In this document: in pieces, positions 10,546-20,063 of the stretch
How positions within the stretch are numbered: position 1 is the stretch's first letter
Layout: every line of letters starts with the position of its first letter
DNA from: Flavobacterium sp. 90
Lineage (GTDB): Bacteria > Bacteroidota > Bacteroidia > Flavobacteriales > Flavobacteriaceae
Length of the DNA stretch: 64,000 nt
Direction of reading: 5' to 3'
NCBI RefSeq assembly: GCF_004339525.1
Contig: NZ_SMGE01000001.1
Location: 1,736,001-1,800,000 of the forward strand
Made by a program: the position numbers and the translations under genes
The notes under the pieces: generated by a model
Database searches by the model: none
The model's input: only the letters and a program-made list of their open reading frames with translations
What the model was told of the DNA's origin: nothing

Positions 10546-11268
10546 ATGAAAGTAAAATTACTTACCACAATTTCTTTTTTAACCTATCAGCTTTCGATTT
10601 CTCAAACAGAAAAACTCCTAAAAGGAAAAGTTCATTCTGAAACCATCTTACTCAAAGATGTGGAAGTAATTAATAAAACTGCAAAAACTAGTACTAGAAC
10701 AAATGAATTGGGAGAGTTTTCAATTTTAGTAAATGTCAAAGACAGTTTGATATTTTATACTAAAGACTATTCTTTTAAAAGACTAAAAGTAACTTCTGAA
10801 ATCATTGAATCTAAAAATATTTTGATTGAAATGTCTCTTAAACCAGAGGAGCTAAAAGAAGTTGTTCTTACCACAATAAAATTTGAAAAAATTAAATTAG
10901 ATAAGGAAGCAATCCAAAGTATAAAAAATATCAAAATATCGAGAGATTTAAACCGATATATATCAGGTTATAATGACGGAAGAATGCCTTGGGGAGTAGA
11001 TTATAATATATCATTAGACAAAAAACCACGTAAAAATAAAAAAGAACAAATCGATTTCAAGAGACTTGCACAAAATTTATGTTCCCCAGGTTTTTTTATT
11101 GACGAATTAAAATTAAATCCTAATGAAAAAGATTTGTTTCTCGAATTTTGCGAAACTGATTCAAAATCAGAAGATCTTTTAAAGTCTGGAAATACTCTCA
11201 GTATAATGGATTTTCTCTATGCAAAAAACACACAATTTCAGAAGCTGAAAAAGGAACCTAAAAACTAA
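10546..11268 (+). CDS. Tandem paralogue 1: secreted CarboxypepD_reg-like domain protein
   Basis: The 240-residue protein has a short signal peptide ending near SISQ. A region of about 90 residues follows (GKVHSETILLKDVEVIN, TNELGEFSI) that looks like the CarboxypepD_reg beta-sandwich found in front of TonB-dependent receptors, ending in ELKEVVL, which resembles the ELxEVVV link of SusC proteins. No receptor barrel follows. Instead there is a C-terminal region ending in a conserved block (GFFIDELKL, LFLEFCETDSKS, STMDFLYAKN-like). It is the first of three adjacent paralogues. Function is unknown. Confidence 0.8.
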   Translation: MKVKLLTTISFLTYQLSISQTEKLLKGKVHSETILLKDVEVINKTAKTSTRTNELGEFSILVNVKDSLIFYTKDYSFKRLKVTSEIIESKNILIEMSLKPEELKEVVLTTIKFEKIKLDKEAIQSIKNIKISRDLNRYISGYNDGRMPWGVDYNISLDKKPRKNKKEQIDFKRLAQNLCSPGFFIDELKLNPNEKDLFLEFCETDSKSEDLLKSGNTLSIMDFLYAKNTQFQKLKKEPKN

Positions 11269-11281
11269 TAAATTGCTCCAA

Positions 11282-12001
11282 ATGAAAGTAAAATTACTCA
11301 CGACAATTTCTTTTTTCACCTATCAGCTTTCAATTTCTCAAACAGAAAAACCACTTCATGGAAAAGTTATTTCTCAAAATCTAGTTCTTAAAGATGTGGA
11401 AGTAATTAATAAAACGGCGCAAACAAGTACAAGAACAAACACTTTAGGAGAATTCACAATTTCAGTAAAAGTGCAGGACAGTTTAATTTTCTATTCCAAA
11501 GATTATTTCTTTACTAGATTAAAAATCACCACCAAAGATATTGAGAACAACAATCTCCTCGTTAACATGATTCTGAAACCTGAAGAATTGAATGAAGTTG
11601 TGATAAATCAGGTCGAATTGGATAAAGTTAAGATTAGCGCTGATGATGTTGCAGATGTATTAATCAGTAAAAAAGCCAAAGATTTATCCTGGAATACAGG
11701 AGTTAGTGATAATTCAATTAGAGAAGCGCTTCGAATTTCATTTCCTTTAAAAGGTAAGCAGAAGAAAACAATCGAAGTTGACGAACGCTTTAAAAAACTG
11801 GTTATGGCTTCTTGTTCGCCTGCCTTTTTTATCAACGATTTAAAAATAAAACCCGAAGAAAAAGAATTGTTTCTTGATTTCTGCGATGCTGATCCAAGAT
11901 CTAAAAAGCTTTTAGAAAATGCAAATGTGTTGTCTACAATGGATTTTCTATACGCTAAAAACACAGAATTTCAGAAACTAAAAAGTGAACCTAAAAACTA
12001 A
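11282..12001 (+). CDS. Tandem paralogue 2: secreted CarboxypepD_reg-like domain protein
   Basis: The ATG at 11282 aligns with the starts of the other two paralogues (MKVKLLTTISF). An in-frame TTG at 11273 is less likely. The 239-residue protein repeats the plan of its neighbours: signal peptide, CarboxypepD_reg-like domain with VEVINKTAQTSTRTN, an EELNEVVI link, a variable middle part, and the C-terminal block CSPAFFINDLKIKPEEKELFLDFCDADP. It begins 13 bp after copy 1, so an operon is likely. Function is unknown. Confidence 0.8.
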   Translation: MKVKLLTTISFFTYQLSISQTEKPLHGKVISQNLVLKDVEVINKTAQTSTRTNTLGEFTISVKVQDSLIFYSKDYFFTRLKITTKDIENNNLLVNMILKPEELNEVVINQVELDKVKISADDVADVLISKKAKDLSWNTGVSDNSIREALRISFPLKGKQKKTIEVDERFKKLVMASCSPAFFINDLKIKPEEKELFLDFCDADPRSKKLLENANVLSTMDFLYAKNTEFQKLKSEPKN

Positions 12002-12025
12002 ATAAAATCTAACCAATTTCTCAAA

Positions 12026-12769
12026 ATGAAAGTAAAATTACTCACAACAATTTCTTTTTTAACTTATCAACTTTCGATTTCTCAAACAGAAAAATTACTT
12101 CACGGAAAGGTTATTTTTCAAAATAATCCACTAAAAAATGTTGAGGTTATTAATAAAACTAGCAAAACGAGTACAACTACAAACTCTCAAGGAGAATTTT
12201 CGATTTTAGTACATGTAAAGGACAGTTTGATTTTTTTTTCGAAAGAGTATTTCTTTAAGAGATTAAGAGTAACCAAAGAAAATATTGCGGCTGACAATCT
12301 TGAAGTAAGGTTGAGTCTAAAACCAGAAGAATTGGATGAAGTAATAATTACTGACGTAAAAATGACGCCTTTTAAAATTTCTCAAAAGGATTTAGATGCA
12401 GTAAAAATCGAAAAAGATGCTGCCTCTTTACAAAAATATACCGGCGTTAATGACGGAAGTATTGCGGGTGGTCTGGACTTTGGTCGAATGACAACTGGAC
12501 TTTTTAACTTATTTAAAAAAGATAAGGACGAACCTAAAACGAAAACTCCGGAAAATGACTTCAAAAAACTTGTAGCAAAATCAGTTCCTAATGCTTTTTT
12601 CACAAGAGATTTGAAATTAAAACCAGAGGAAAAAGAATTGTTTCTTGATTTCTGTGATGCTGATCCAAAATCATTAAATCTTTTAAATCACAGTAATATT
12701 CTTTCTACAATGGAATTTCTAACACTTAAAAACGAAGAATTCCAAAAGCTGAAAACTGACGAAAAATAA
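12026..12769 (+). CDS. Tandem paralogue 3: secreted CarboxypepD_reg-like domain protein
   Basis: The third copy (247 residues) begins 24 bp after copy 2, with an almost identical signal sequence and the same domain plan. The middle part differs most and contains GVNDGSIAGGLDFGRM and a Lys-rich stretch, while the C-terminal block NAFFTRDLKLKPEEKELFLDFCDADPKS is well conserved. This suggests that the ends are constrained and the centre diversifies. The transcript probably ends in the CAGTC-type repeats from 12770. Function is unknown. Confidence 0.8.
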   Translation: MKVKLLTTISFLTYQLSISQTEKLLHGKVIFQNNPLKNVEVINKTSKTSTTTNSQGEFSILVHVKDSLIFFSKEYFFKRLRVTKENIAADNLEVRLSLKPEELDEVIITDVKMTPFKISQKDLDAVKIEKDAASLQKYTGVNDGSIAGGLDFGRMTTGLFNLFKKDKDEPKTKTPENDFKKLVAKSVPNAFFTRDLKLKPEEKELFLDFCDADPKSLNLLNHSNILSTMEFLTLKNEEFQKLKTDEK

Positions 12770-12838
12770 AGTTTTCAGTCACAGTTTTCAGTCACAGTAT
12801 AAAAACTGCGACTGACACTGAGAACTGCGACTGGTAAC
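12770..12838. repeat. CAGTC-type inverted repeat between convergent genes
   Basis: GTTTTCAGTCACAGTTTTCAGTCACAG is followed by ACTGCGACTGACACTGAGAACTGCGACTG, forming an imperfect hairpin between paralogue 3 and the convergent susD-like gene. It belongs to the same family as 10320-10447. Confidence 0.65.
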
Positions 12839-12870
12839 TAACAAATTACTCTACTCTTATTATAATCCAT

Positions 12871-14430
12871 TTAATATCCGGGATTCTGTTTTAAATTCAA
12901 ATTAAACAATGCATCTGAAGGAAGACAATACAATAAATATTTCTCTGGAGAAGTATTCTTTTTCAATTCTCTTGGTCCAAGAAATTTTCCAAAACGAATC
13001 ATATCGTTTCTTCTCCAGCCTTCCCACCATAATTCTCTTCCTCTTTCTGCTAACAAGTTTTCTAAAGTTGCCGTTGGCGCAAGAACTCCTGTTCGAACAG
13101 CAATTTTGTCCATAATATCCTGAGCTGAACCATTGCCTGACGCAGCGCCACCTCTTAGAATTGCTTCGGCTTCCATTAATAACGCATCTGCATAACGCAT
13201 TAAAATAAAGTCGTTTTCAGGATTGTCTAGATTATTAACATCAGGTTGGTATTTTTGAGTTCTAATTCCGGCTGTTTCAATCGTTGGTCCTGAAAGAATC
13301 AGCGTTACTTCTTTGGTAAAGAACAATGGATTTCCGTTTCTATCCTTTAACGGAATTGTTCCTCCTGGCGTAACTTCACCAGTAACCTCATCTGTTGTTT
13401 CAGGTGCATACATTTGTCCGTATTGAAATCCGATTGGGTTTCCAAAATGTGCAATAATTTCAGGTGTTGAATGTTGGCGACGATCATCGGCAGCATTAAA
13501 ACGGTCATAATATTCGCCTACAGTACAAAAACCGTTGTAACCATCTGGTGTTTGATTGTAATGCATTCCGTATCTCCAGTAATCTCCAAGAGCTCCGCCA
13601 TCTCCCAAAACATTTTTCGAAGAGAATAAAATCTCCGGCGAATTGTTATTATCCGGCACAAAATTATCCCAATACGAATCGGCTAAACTGCTTTTTATGG
13701 CTTCAACATGTGCAATAACTTTGTTCATATTTGCGGCTTCAAAAGTATATGGTCCGGCAGGATTTGCGGCTTTGAAAACAGCAAGATTTAAGTAAATTTT
13801 AGCCAATAAAAAATGTCCTGCATCTTCATTTACAATACTTGCATCTCCAGCAACACGTGCCGGTAAATTTGGTAAAATAGCTTCTAATTCAGTACGTACA
13901 AAATCTGTAGCTTCGGTTCTTGTCCAAACTTTAGGATCACTTGTTAACGGAGTTCCCGCATCTCTATGTGGCGTTTGTCCGTATAAATCCAAAACATTAT
14001 AATAATAGAATGCTCTTAAAAAACGTGCCTGAACAATCTCTGACGGATCTTTAGAATTTTGGATAATGGTATTACAATCATATACACTTGTCAATAAACT
14101 ATTCCATGCATTTCTGATCTCGACATTATCCGGCGTCCAGGTAAGTGTGTGAAATTGTCTCCACGTACCATTATCATCCCAATCTCCTCCTCGTGTTGGC
14201 CCAACTAATGCATCTGTAGACATTTCGTTTAACGTATGCATTTGTTCCTGAACCTGAAAATTTCTTAAATCCTGGTAAGCTGTTCGCAATAAAGCTGCTG
14301 TATTTACAGGCTCATTTTCTCCTCCGGTTGGAACTCCGTCTAAAATTTCTTCATTTAAATCCGTACAGCTAACACTTAAAATCAGTGTACTTACGAAAAA
14401 AATACTTTTTATAATATTGATAGTTTTCAT
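12871..14430 (-). CDS. SusD/RagB-family outer-membrane glycan-binding lipoprotein
   Basis: The 519-residue protein has a lipoprotein signal (ILSVSC, Cys 22) and begins CTDLNEEILDGVPTGG, as SusD proteins do. The TPR-like alpha fold is recognisable from ARFLRAFYYYNVLDLYG, EDAGHFLLAKIYLNLAVF and the C-terminal RGRELWWEGWRRNDMIRFGKF. It should sit on the cell surface as the lid of the SusC channel encoded 11 bp upstream. It is the last gene of the minus-strand locus that begins with the GH2 gene at 22676. The glycan cannot be read from the SusD sequence. Confidence 0.93.
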   Translation of the reverse strand: MKTINIIKSIFFVSTLILSVSCTDLNEEILDGVPTGGENEPVNTAALLRTAYQDLRNFQVQEQMHTLNEMSTDALVGPTRGGDWDDNGTWRQFHTLTWTPDNVEIRNAWNSLLTSVYDCNTIIQNSKDPSEIVQARFLRAFYYYNVLDLYGQTPHRDAGTPLTSDPKVWTRTEATDFVRTELEAILPNLPARVAGDASIVNEDAGHFLLAKIYLNLAVFKAANPAGPYTFEAANMNKVIAHVEAIKSSLADSYWDNFVPDNNNSPEILFSSKNVLGDGGALGDYWRYGMHYNQTPDGYNGFCTVGEYYDRFNAADDRRQHSTPEIIAHFGNPIGFQYGQMYAPETTDEVTGEVTPGGTIPLKDRNGNPLFFTKEVTLILSGPTIETAGIRTQKYQPDVNNLDNPENDFILMRYADALLMEAEAILRGGAASGNGSAQDIMDKIAVRTGVLAPTATLENLLAERGRELWWEGWRRNDMIRFGKFLGPRELKKNTSPEKYLLYCLPSDALFNLNLKQNPGY

Positions 14431-14441
14431 AGTTTTTAAAA

Positions 14442-17400
14442 TTAAAATGTTACGTTAAGTCCAAAAGCGATTCCTTTTGATCTTGGGTAAGCCAAATAAT
14501 CCATTCCTGCCGAAGGAACTCCGTTAACTTGTTTATTAATATCTACTTCGGGATCAAATCCGGTATAATTTGTAAACAATAACAAGTTTGAACCGTTTGC
14601 ATAAACACGTACATTTTTGCATTTTATTCTTTCAACTAAAGGTCCTGTAAAAGTGTATCCAAACGTTAATTCTCCCATTCTTAAGAAATCTCCTTTTTGC
14701 AAAAATTTGGTCGAAGGCGAGTTTGGATCTCCTTGTGCTTGTTCAGAATATGCTGCTTTTTCAGTAACATTTCGACCTCCTAAAAAGGCTCCTTTAAAGA
14801 AGTATGCATTTTGTGTATTATCATAAATATAATTTCCTGCAACTCCGTAGAAAGAAACTACTGCATCAAATCCTTTGTATTTAAATGTTGATGAAAAACC
14901 ATAATTTATTTTTGGCAATGGCTGTTTGTTCAGTAATTGTTTAGAAGCGTCTCCAAGTCCGGCTGGTTGTCCTGCGGCATTTGTATAAATAGAATTTCCG
15001 CTGGCGTCATATCCTTTAAAATCATATAAATAATAGGAATAAAGCGGTTTATTATTCGTGATTACTTGCGTATAAGCGCCGTCTAATCCTTGTCCGTTTA
15101 AACCTCCTGTTCCAACAGTTCCGCTAAAGTTTTTCATTTCGTTTTTAAGGAAGGAAGCATTAGCTCCAATTTCCCAAGACATATTTTCGGTTTCGATTAT
15201 TTTATAATCCAAACTAACTTCAAGTCCCTGATTGATTAAGTTTCCTGGTAAATTTTTGTTACGTGGCGTATTTGGTCCCGGTTGTGTTGAGGCTTGCGGA
15301 ACCGGAAAAATCAAATCGCTTGTATTTCTGTAGAAATAATCTACCGTTCCTGTTAATCTGTATTTAAACAAAGTAAAATCTGTTCCAATTCCCCATGATT
15401 CTGTAGTTTCCCATTTTAGATTATCATTTGCATTGGTATCGATATTTAAAGTTCCATTATTACCATAACTTGCTCTTCCGATTGCTGAGTTTGGAGCAAA
15501 TTCCTGATTTCCTGTAATACCCCAGTTTGCTCTGATTTTTAAATTATTAAGCAATCCGTCTTTATCCTGAAACAAATTATCGGCAAAACCTATAGACGGA
15601 AATGTTCCGTATTTGTTATTCGCTCCTAATTTTGTAGATCCGTCTGTACGAACGGTTGCTGTAATCACATATTGTTTGAAAAAAGTAGCATCGGCTCTGG
15701 CATAAAAAGATTGCAGTTCAGAGGCATTTTTAAAAGAACTGCTTCTAAATTCATTCTGAAGTCCGCCTTCAATATTATCGATCAAATTGGTTTGTGCCAA
15801 GTCGTATCCTTTCCCCGAAGTTACAAAACCACTCGCCAGATAATAGTAATAAGAATATCCAACTAAAGCATTCAGGTTAAAATTATCGCTGAATTTATTG
15901 GTGTAGTTTATATTATTTTCGAATGTTTTATTGAAGTTGTTAAGTCCCTGAATAGACGCTGTTCCGTATTTTGTAACTGCAGGATCTGATCCCGGAACTG
16001 TTCCAAAAAATGCCTCGCCTTGTATTTGCATCGTTGGCAAAATCTGGCTTTTTCTTGTAGATGCTGAAGTTTCTATTCCAAATAAGAAATTATATTTAAA
16101 ATGACTTCCTAAGTTAAGAACGGCATTTATACTTCCTAATAATTTACTTGTATTGGTATAATCTTTATAAGAATCTAATAATTGCACCGGATTCAGATAC
16201 GTTTCGCTAACTACATTATAATGTCCGTCAGCGTTGTAAATTGGTCGCGTTGGATTCCAGTATAATGCAGATCCAATAACGTTTCCAATATAACTGGCAT
16301 TGTTTGTTATCAAAGTAGTTTCATCATTTATACCTGCGTAAAGCAATTTTGTATCTACTTTAAGTACTTTATCAAAGAAATTATTGGAGTTAAAAAATGA
16401 AATGGTGTATTTGTCTAATCCTGTATTTTTTACAATTCCTTTGTTATTACTCGTAGAAAAAGATACTCTGGTGCTCGAATTTTCGCTTGACGAATTAAAA
16501 GATAAACTATTGTTTATGGCTAATCCATTTTGCAAAACGGCATCTTCCCAATTGTAATTTCTTCCACCATAATCCTGATTATTGATTGCCGGAGTTCCTG
16601 CAACCGGATCTGCGGGAATCGAAGGCACGCCCGCGGCTTTGCTTGCTGCAACAAACTGATCAGCATTCATAACATTAAAATTTCCTGCTTTTCTGCTAAA
16701 TTGTGTTGAGGTACTAAAGTTGAATTCCGGAACATTTGATTTTCCTTTTTTAGTTGTAATAACGATTACACCATTTGCTCCACGCGCACCATAAATTGCT
16801 GTAGATGAAGCGTCTTTAAGAACCGAAATAGATTCGATATCAGCTTCGTTTATAAAGTTCAAAGGATTTTTTGCCGAAGATGTTCCCAATAAATCAGTTC
16901 CTTCTGCAGATACATCGCCTCCGCTTAACGGAACTCCATCTACCACAATTAAAGGACCGTTTCCGGAACGAACGGAAGAAGATCCACGAACACGAATCGT
17001 TACTGCCGAACCAGGTTCTCCGCTTGATTGCGTAATTTGTACTCCGGCTACTTTACCTCTTAACAATAAAGCTGGCGAAGTATTCGAAACTCCGTCAAAA
17101 TCTTTAGCCGAAAGTACATCAACAGCTCCCGTTAAATCTTTCTTTTTTGAAGTTCCATAACCCACGACTACAACTTCGTTTAGTTCGCTGCGATCTTGCG
17201 CCATTACTACATTTATCTTGGTTTTACCGTCAACGTTTACTTCTTGATTTTTAAGACCTATGTAGCTAAAAACTAAAACGGCTCCTTTGCCCACATTTTT
17301 AATTGTAAATCTTCCGTCAAAATCAGTTTGAGCCTCATTTTTACTTCCTTTTACTATAATCGAAACGCCGGGAAGCGGGCCACTAGAATCTGAAACCAGA

Positions 17401-17483
17401 CCTGACACATCTTGCGAATACATCAAACTGGTACATAGAATGGTTATAATAACCATTAAGCCTTTTTGTAGACTATTTTTCAT
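14442..17483 (-). CDS. SusC/RagA-family TonB-dependent outer-membrane transporter
   Basis: The 1013-residue protein has a signal peptide ending LMYSQ, an N-terminal CarboxypepD_reg domain (about residues 27-110) and the SusC hallmark ELNEVVVVGYGT. A plug follows with LLRGKVAGVQITQSSGEPGS, IRVRGSSSV, and IYGARGANGVIVITTKKG, then a long beta-barrel. It imports oligosaccharides across the outer membrane with TonB energy, paired with the SusD protein immediately downstream. A palindromic repeat in the 305 bp before it separates it from the kinase gene. Confidence 0.95.
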   Translation of the reverse strand: MKNSLQKGLMVIITILCTSLMYSQDVSGLVSDSSGPLPGVSIIVKGSKNEAQTDFDGRFTIKNVGKGAVLVFSYIGLKNQEVNVDGKTKINVVMAQDRSELNEVVVVGYGTSKKKDLTGAVDVLSAKDFDGVSNTSPALLLRGKVAGVQITQSSGEPGSAVTIRVRGSSSVRSGNGPLIVVDGVPLSGGDVSAEGTDLLGTSSAKNPLNFINEADIESISVLKDASSTAIYGARGANGVIVITTKKGKSNVPEFNFSTSTQFSRKAGNFNVMNADQFVAASKAAGVPSIPADPVAGTPAINNQDYGGRNYNWEDAVLQNGLAINNSLSFNSSSENSSTRVSFSTSNNKGIVKNTGLDKYTISFFNSNNFFDKVLKVDTKLLYAGINDETTLITNNASYIGNVIGSALYWNPTRPIYNADGHYNVVSETYLNPVQLLDSYKDYTNTSKLLGSINAVLNLGSHFKYNFLFGIETSASTRKSQILPTMQIQGEAFFGTVPGSDPAVTKYGTASIQGLNNFNKTFENNINYTNKFSDNFNLNALVGYSYYYYLASGFVTSGKGYDLAQTNLIDNIEGGLQNEFRSSSFKNASELQSFYARADATFFKQYVITATVRTDGSTKLGANNKYGTFPSIGFADNLFQDKDGLLNNLKIRANWGITGNQEFAPNSAIGRASYGNNGTLNIDTNANDNLKWETTESWGIGTDFTLFKYRLTGTVDYFYRNTSDLIFPVPQASTQPGPNTPRNKNLPGNLINQGLEVSLDYKIIETENMSWEIGANASFLKNEMKNFSGTVGTGGLNGQGLDGAYTQVITNNKPLYSYYLYDFKGYDASGNSIYTNAAGQPAGLGDASKQLLNKQPLPKINYGFSSTFKYKGFDAVVSFYGVAGNYIYDNTQNAYFFKGAFLGGRNVTEKAAYSEQAQGDPNSPSTKFLQKGDFLRMGELTFGYTFTGPLVERIKCKNVRVYANGSNLLLFTNYTGFDPEVDINKQVNGVPSAGMDYLAYPRSKGIAFGLNVTF

Positions 17484-17595
17484 CGTAATATCTTTTTGGT
17501 TAATAATTTTGGTTTTTGTTTAGTTAATTTTTATAATAGATTTAATTTTTAAAATGTTTATTAAAGATGCCAATCAAGAGTTGAAAGTCTCCAAT

Positions 17596-17751
17596 TTGTG
17601 CTGTTAGGCACTAAATATTGGTAGAAATTAAGTTCGTAATGTGTTGGCGTGCCGTAGGTACCCAATAGTTATCGTTTTGTTGCGTACCTACGGCACGCTA
17701 AATTTATTCCTGTCTCTATTTTCTACCAATATTTAGTGCCTAAAGGCACAT
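17596..17751. repeat. Nested palindromic element in the kinase-susC gap
   Basis: The outer arms GGCACTAAATATTGGTAGAAA (from 17608) and TTTCTACCAATATTTAGTGCC (to about 17742) are inverted copies. The inner arms GCGTGCCGTAGGTACC and CGTACCTACGGCACGC are another inverted pair. The CTACCAATATTTA word is shared with the elements at 5075, 5389 and 34962, so this is a rearranged relative. The rest of the 17484-17788 gap shows no gene. Confidence 0.75.
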
Positions 17752-17788
17752 CTAAACTCTTGATTCACATTATAATTTTTGGTTGAAA

Positions 17789-18646
17789 CTAAGCTGTTTC
17801 AAGGTTAAAATTGTAAACTAATGCCGCAGCACCTAATACAGCACTATTTTTAAGTTCTGATTTTTCGATTTTGAGTTTTTTGAGTTCAACAGGAAACATA
17901 AAATCCTGAAGTCCCTGCCAAACGGCATCAATAAAAAACTCGTAAGCGTTACTAATAGATCCGCCAAGAATTATGGTTTCAGGATCGTATGCGTATAAAA
18001 CTATTTTTACAACCTCAGAGAGATTTTTACCGTAATCTTTAAAAATTTCTAAAGCTTCGGGATCTCCTTTTTTGGCTTTCAAATAGAGTTCTTCTCCATC
18101 TAATCCTCGGGAAATAAAAAATTCGCTCGCACAATATTGTTCTATAATTCCATCTTTATACGAGATGCTTCCTATTTCTCCGGCTCCCGTATTTACGCCT
18201 TGATATAATTTGTTTTCGATAATGATTCCGCTGCCAAGACCGGTTCCTATTGTCACTCCAACAAAATTTGCAGCGTCAATTCCTTTGCCGAAGAAATTTT
18301 CGCCAAGCGCAAAACAATTCGAATCATTATTGACATATACCGGAATTTTAAAATGATCCTCGAGTATTTTTTTTACATGAACTTCTTTCCACGATGGTAT
18401 TGCAACAACATCATATACAATTCCTTCTTTCCAGTCTACAACGCTTGGCACTCCAATACCAATACCTTCGCAACCAGGTTGATAAACTTGTTCTATGGCT
18501 TTTATTAATCTGTCCAGAACTACTTTTTCAGATTCTTTGGCGGGCGTATCTAATATGCATTCGAAAATTATTTCTTTTCCTAAAATTAGGCTAGTGTGGA
18601 TTTTTGTCCCTCCCATGTCAACGCCTATGATCTTTCTTTCCGACAT
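17789..18646 (-). CDS. ROK-family sugar kinase
   Basis: The 285-residue protein opens with the ATP-binding signature IIGVDMGGTKIHTSL and contains VNNDSNCFALGE, VGVTIGTGLGSGIIIENKLYQG, GAGEIG and IILGGSI, the normal ROK kinase order. The Cys-rich zinc motif (CxCGxxGC) of most ROK kinases is absent; after GAGEIGSISYKDG there is only EQYCASEF. It should phosphorylate a hexose or amino sugar in the cytosol. Transporter (19 bp upstream) and GH2 genes on the same strand suggest it acts on the monosaccharide released by that enzyme, possibly glucosamine. Confidence 0.87.
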   Translation of the reverse strand: MSERKIIGVDMGGTKIHTSLILGKEIIFECILDTPAKESEKVVLDRLIKAIEQVYQPGCEGIGIGVPSVVDWKEGIVYDVVAIPSWKEVHVKKILEDHFKIPVYVNNDSNCFALGENFFGKGIDAANFVGVTIGTGLGSGIIIENKLYQGVNTGAGEIGSISYKDGIIEQYCASEFFISRGLDGEELYLKAKKGDPEALEIFKDYGKNLSEVVKIVLYAYDPETIILGGSISNAYEFFIDAVWQGLQDFMFPVELKKLKIEKSELKNSAVLGAAALVYNFNLETA

Positions 18647-18664
18647 CTTTATTACTTTATATAA

Positions 18665-19924
18665 TTATTGATTTTCTTTTGTTTTCTTTAAATTTATTGT
18701 GGCATTATTGACTAACGGTTTAGCCCAAAAACCAATGCTTAAGATGTATCCAAGAGTGATATACAAAGTCGTCATGGCGTATTTAAGCCCAATTATATCG
18801 CCCAGTTTACCAATGATTAATGACATTACTGCTCCGCCAACAATTCCGGTACATAAGATTCCTGAGAAAGCGCCATGATTGGTTTTAAGAGAGTTTAAAG
18901 CCAATGAAAAAACGACAGACCACATTACCGAAAGGGCAAAACCGGAAAGTGGAAATGCATAAAGTGAAATTTTGGCTGAGCCAAATAATGCCAGCGTAAG
19001 ACATATAATTGCTCCGGCGGCAAATAAAATAAGCACTTTACGGCTGTCCAGAAATTTCAATAAAACCAAACCCAGAAGACATCCGGCAGTCAAAAGTCCC
19101 CAGAAATAAGCGACAGCTTCCGCACCAACTGTTTGCGGCGAATAACCATGATAATCACTTAGAAATTTTGACATCCAATTGGCAATTCCTTGCTCCGTTC
19201 CTACATATGCAAAAGTTCCGAAGAAAAATAAAAGCACGGTTTTATTTCGAAGTAAATCTTTGTAAACGCTCCAGGTTCCGGCTTTTTCAGTTTCTTCTAA
19301 TTCAAATTTTGGAAACTTAAAAAGCAAAATAATCAGAACCATCGCAAGTGCAGTTATGGCAAAAATCCAATATAAGGAAACCCAATTCAGATTTGCGGGA
19401 ACCAGTTTTGACAAGATTTCCAAAAACTCATTTGAATTTGTTTGGTCATGTTTGATGTTGGTAACCAAATAACTATAAACCAACGGACTTAAAAAAGAAG
19501 CTAATCCAAAGAATAATTGTGCCATTACAGAATTGAACGCAAAATGTTCTTCTCCGCCCGAAACTCTCAATAACGGATTAATCGCAACTTGCAAAGCTGC
19601 CATTCCAATCCCAATTAAAAACAAAGAAACCAGCGCCATAGAATAGTATGGAAACAACCCGAATAATAGTGAACCTAATGCGGATATCAGAAATGAAAAT
19701 GCCATTACTTTTTTCTCTCTGTATTTCTCAAGCAAAACTCCCGCTGAGGTTGACATTACACCATAAGCCGCAAAAAACGAGAACGGAAGAAAACCAACCA
19801 TACCAAGCGATAAATGGTAACTATTGATAATATCCGGAATTAAAGGTCCCATAATGTTAGTCAAAAAAGAAATAACAAAAAAGGTCAGAAACACCAATCC
19901 CACTGTTAATTTACTCGTTTTCAT
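18665..19924 (-). CDS. MFS sugar transporter (FHS/FucP-like)
   Basis: The 419-residue polytopic protein shows about 12 hydrophobic segments, an N-terminal LTFFVISFLTNIMGPLIPDI helix and GIGMAALQVAINPLLR, reminiscent of the fucose-glucose-galactose-H+ symporter group. It would carry a monosaccharide across the inner membrane. It lies 19 bp upstream of the ROK kinase gene and 139 bp downstream of the GH2 gene, so hydrolysis, uptake and phosphorylation are encoded in order. The sugar is inferred from neighbours only. Confidence 0.85.
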   Translation of the reverse strand: MKTSKLTVGLVFLTFFVISFLTNIMGPLIPDIINSYHLSLGMVGFLPFSFFAAYGVMSTSAGVLLEKYREKKVMAFSFLISALGSLLFGLFPYYSMALVSLFLIGIGMAALQVAINPLLRVSGGEEHFAFNSVMAQLFFGLASFLSPLVYSYLVTNIKHDQTNSNEFLEILSKLVPANLNWVSLYWIFAITALAMVLIILLFKFPKFELEETEKAGTWSVYKDLLRNKTVLLFFFGTFAYVGTEQGIANWMSKFLSDYHGYSPQTVGAEAVAYFWGLLTAGCLLGLVLLKFLDSRKVLILFAAGAIICLTLALFGSAKISLYAFPLSGFALSVMWSVVFSLALNSLKTNHGAFSGILCTGIVGGAVMSLIIGKLGDIIGLKYAMTTLYITLGYILSIGFWAKPLVNNATINLKKTKENQ

Positions 19925-20063
19925 TTGTTTGTTTATTGATTAAAAATTTAGATTTGGACATGAGTTTTCCTCTTGAAGAAGAAATATTTTTTTTTGTAAT
20001 CTCTAATTCGTGTAATTTCTAATAGCACTAATTCGGCTATTTATGTAAATGATCCTGATGTTT

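Noticed and set aside
11608..11964. 118-codon minus-strand frame inside paralogue 2
   Set aside because: It lies fully within a conserved gene whose other two paralogues do not share the frame intact; codon use follows the plus-strand gene.
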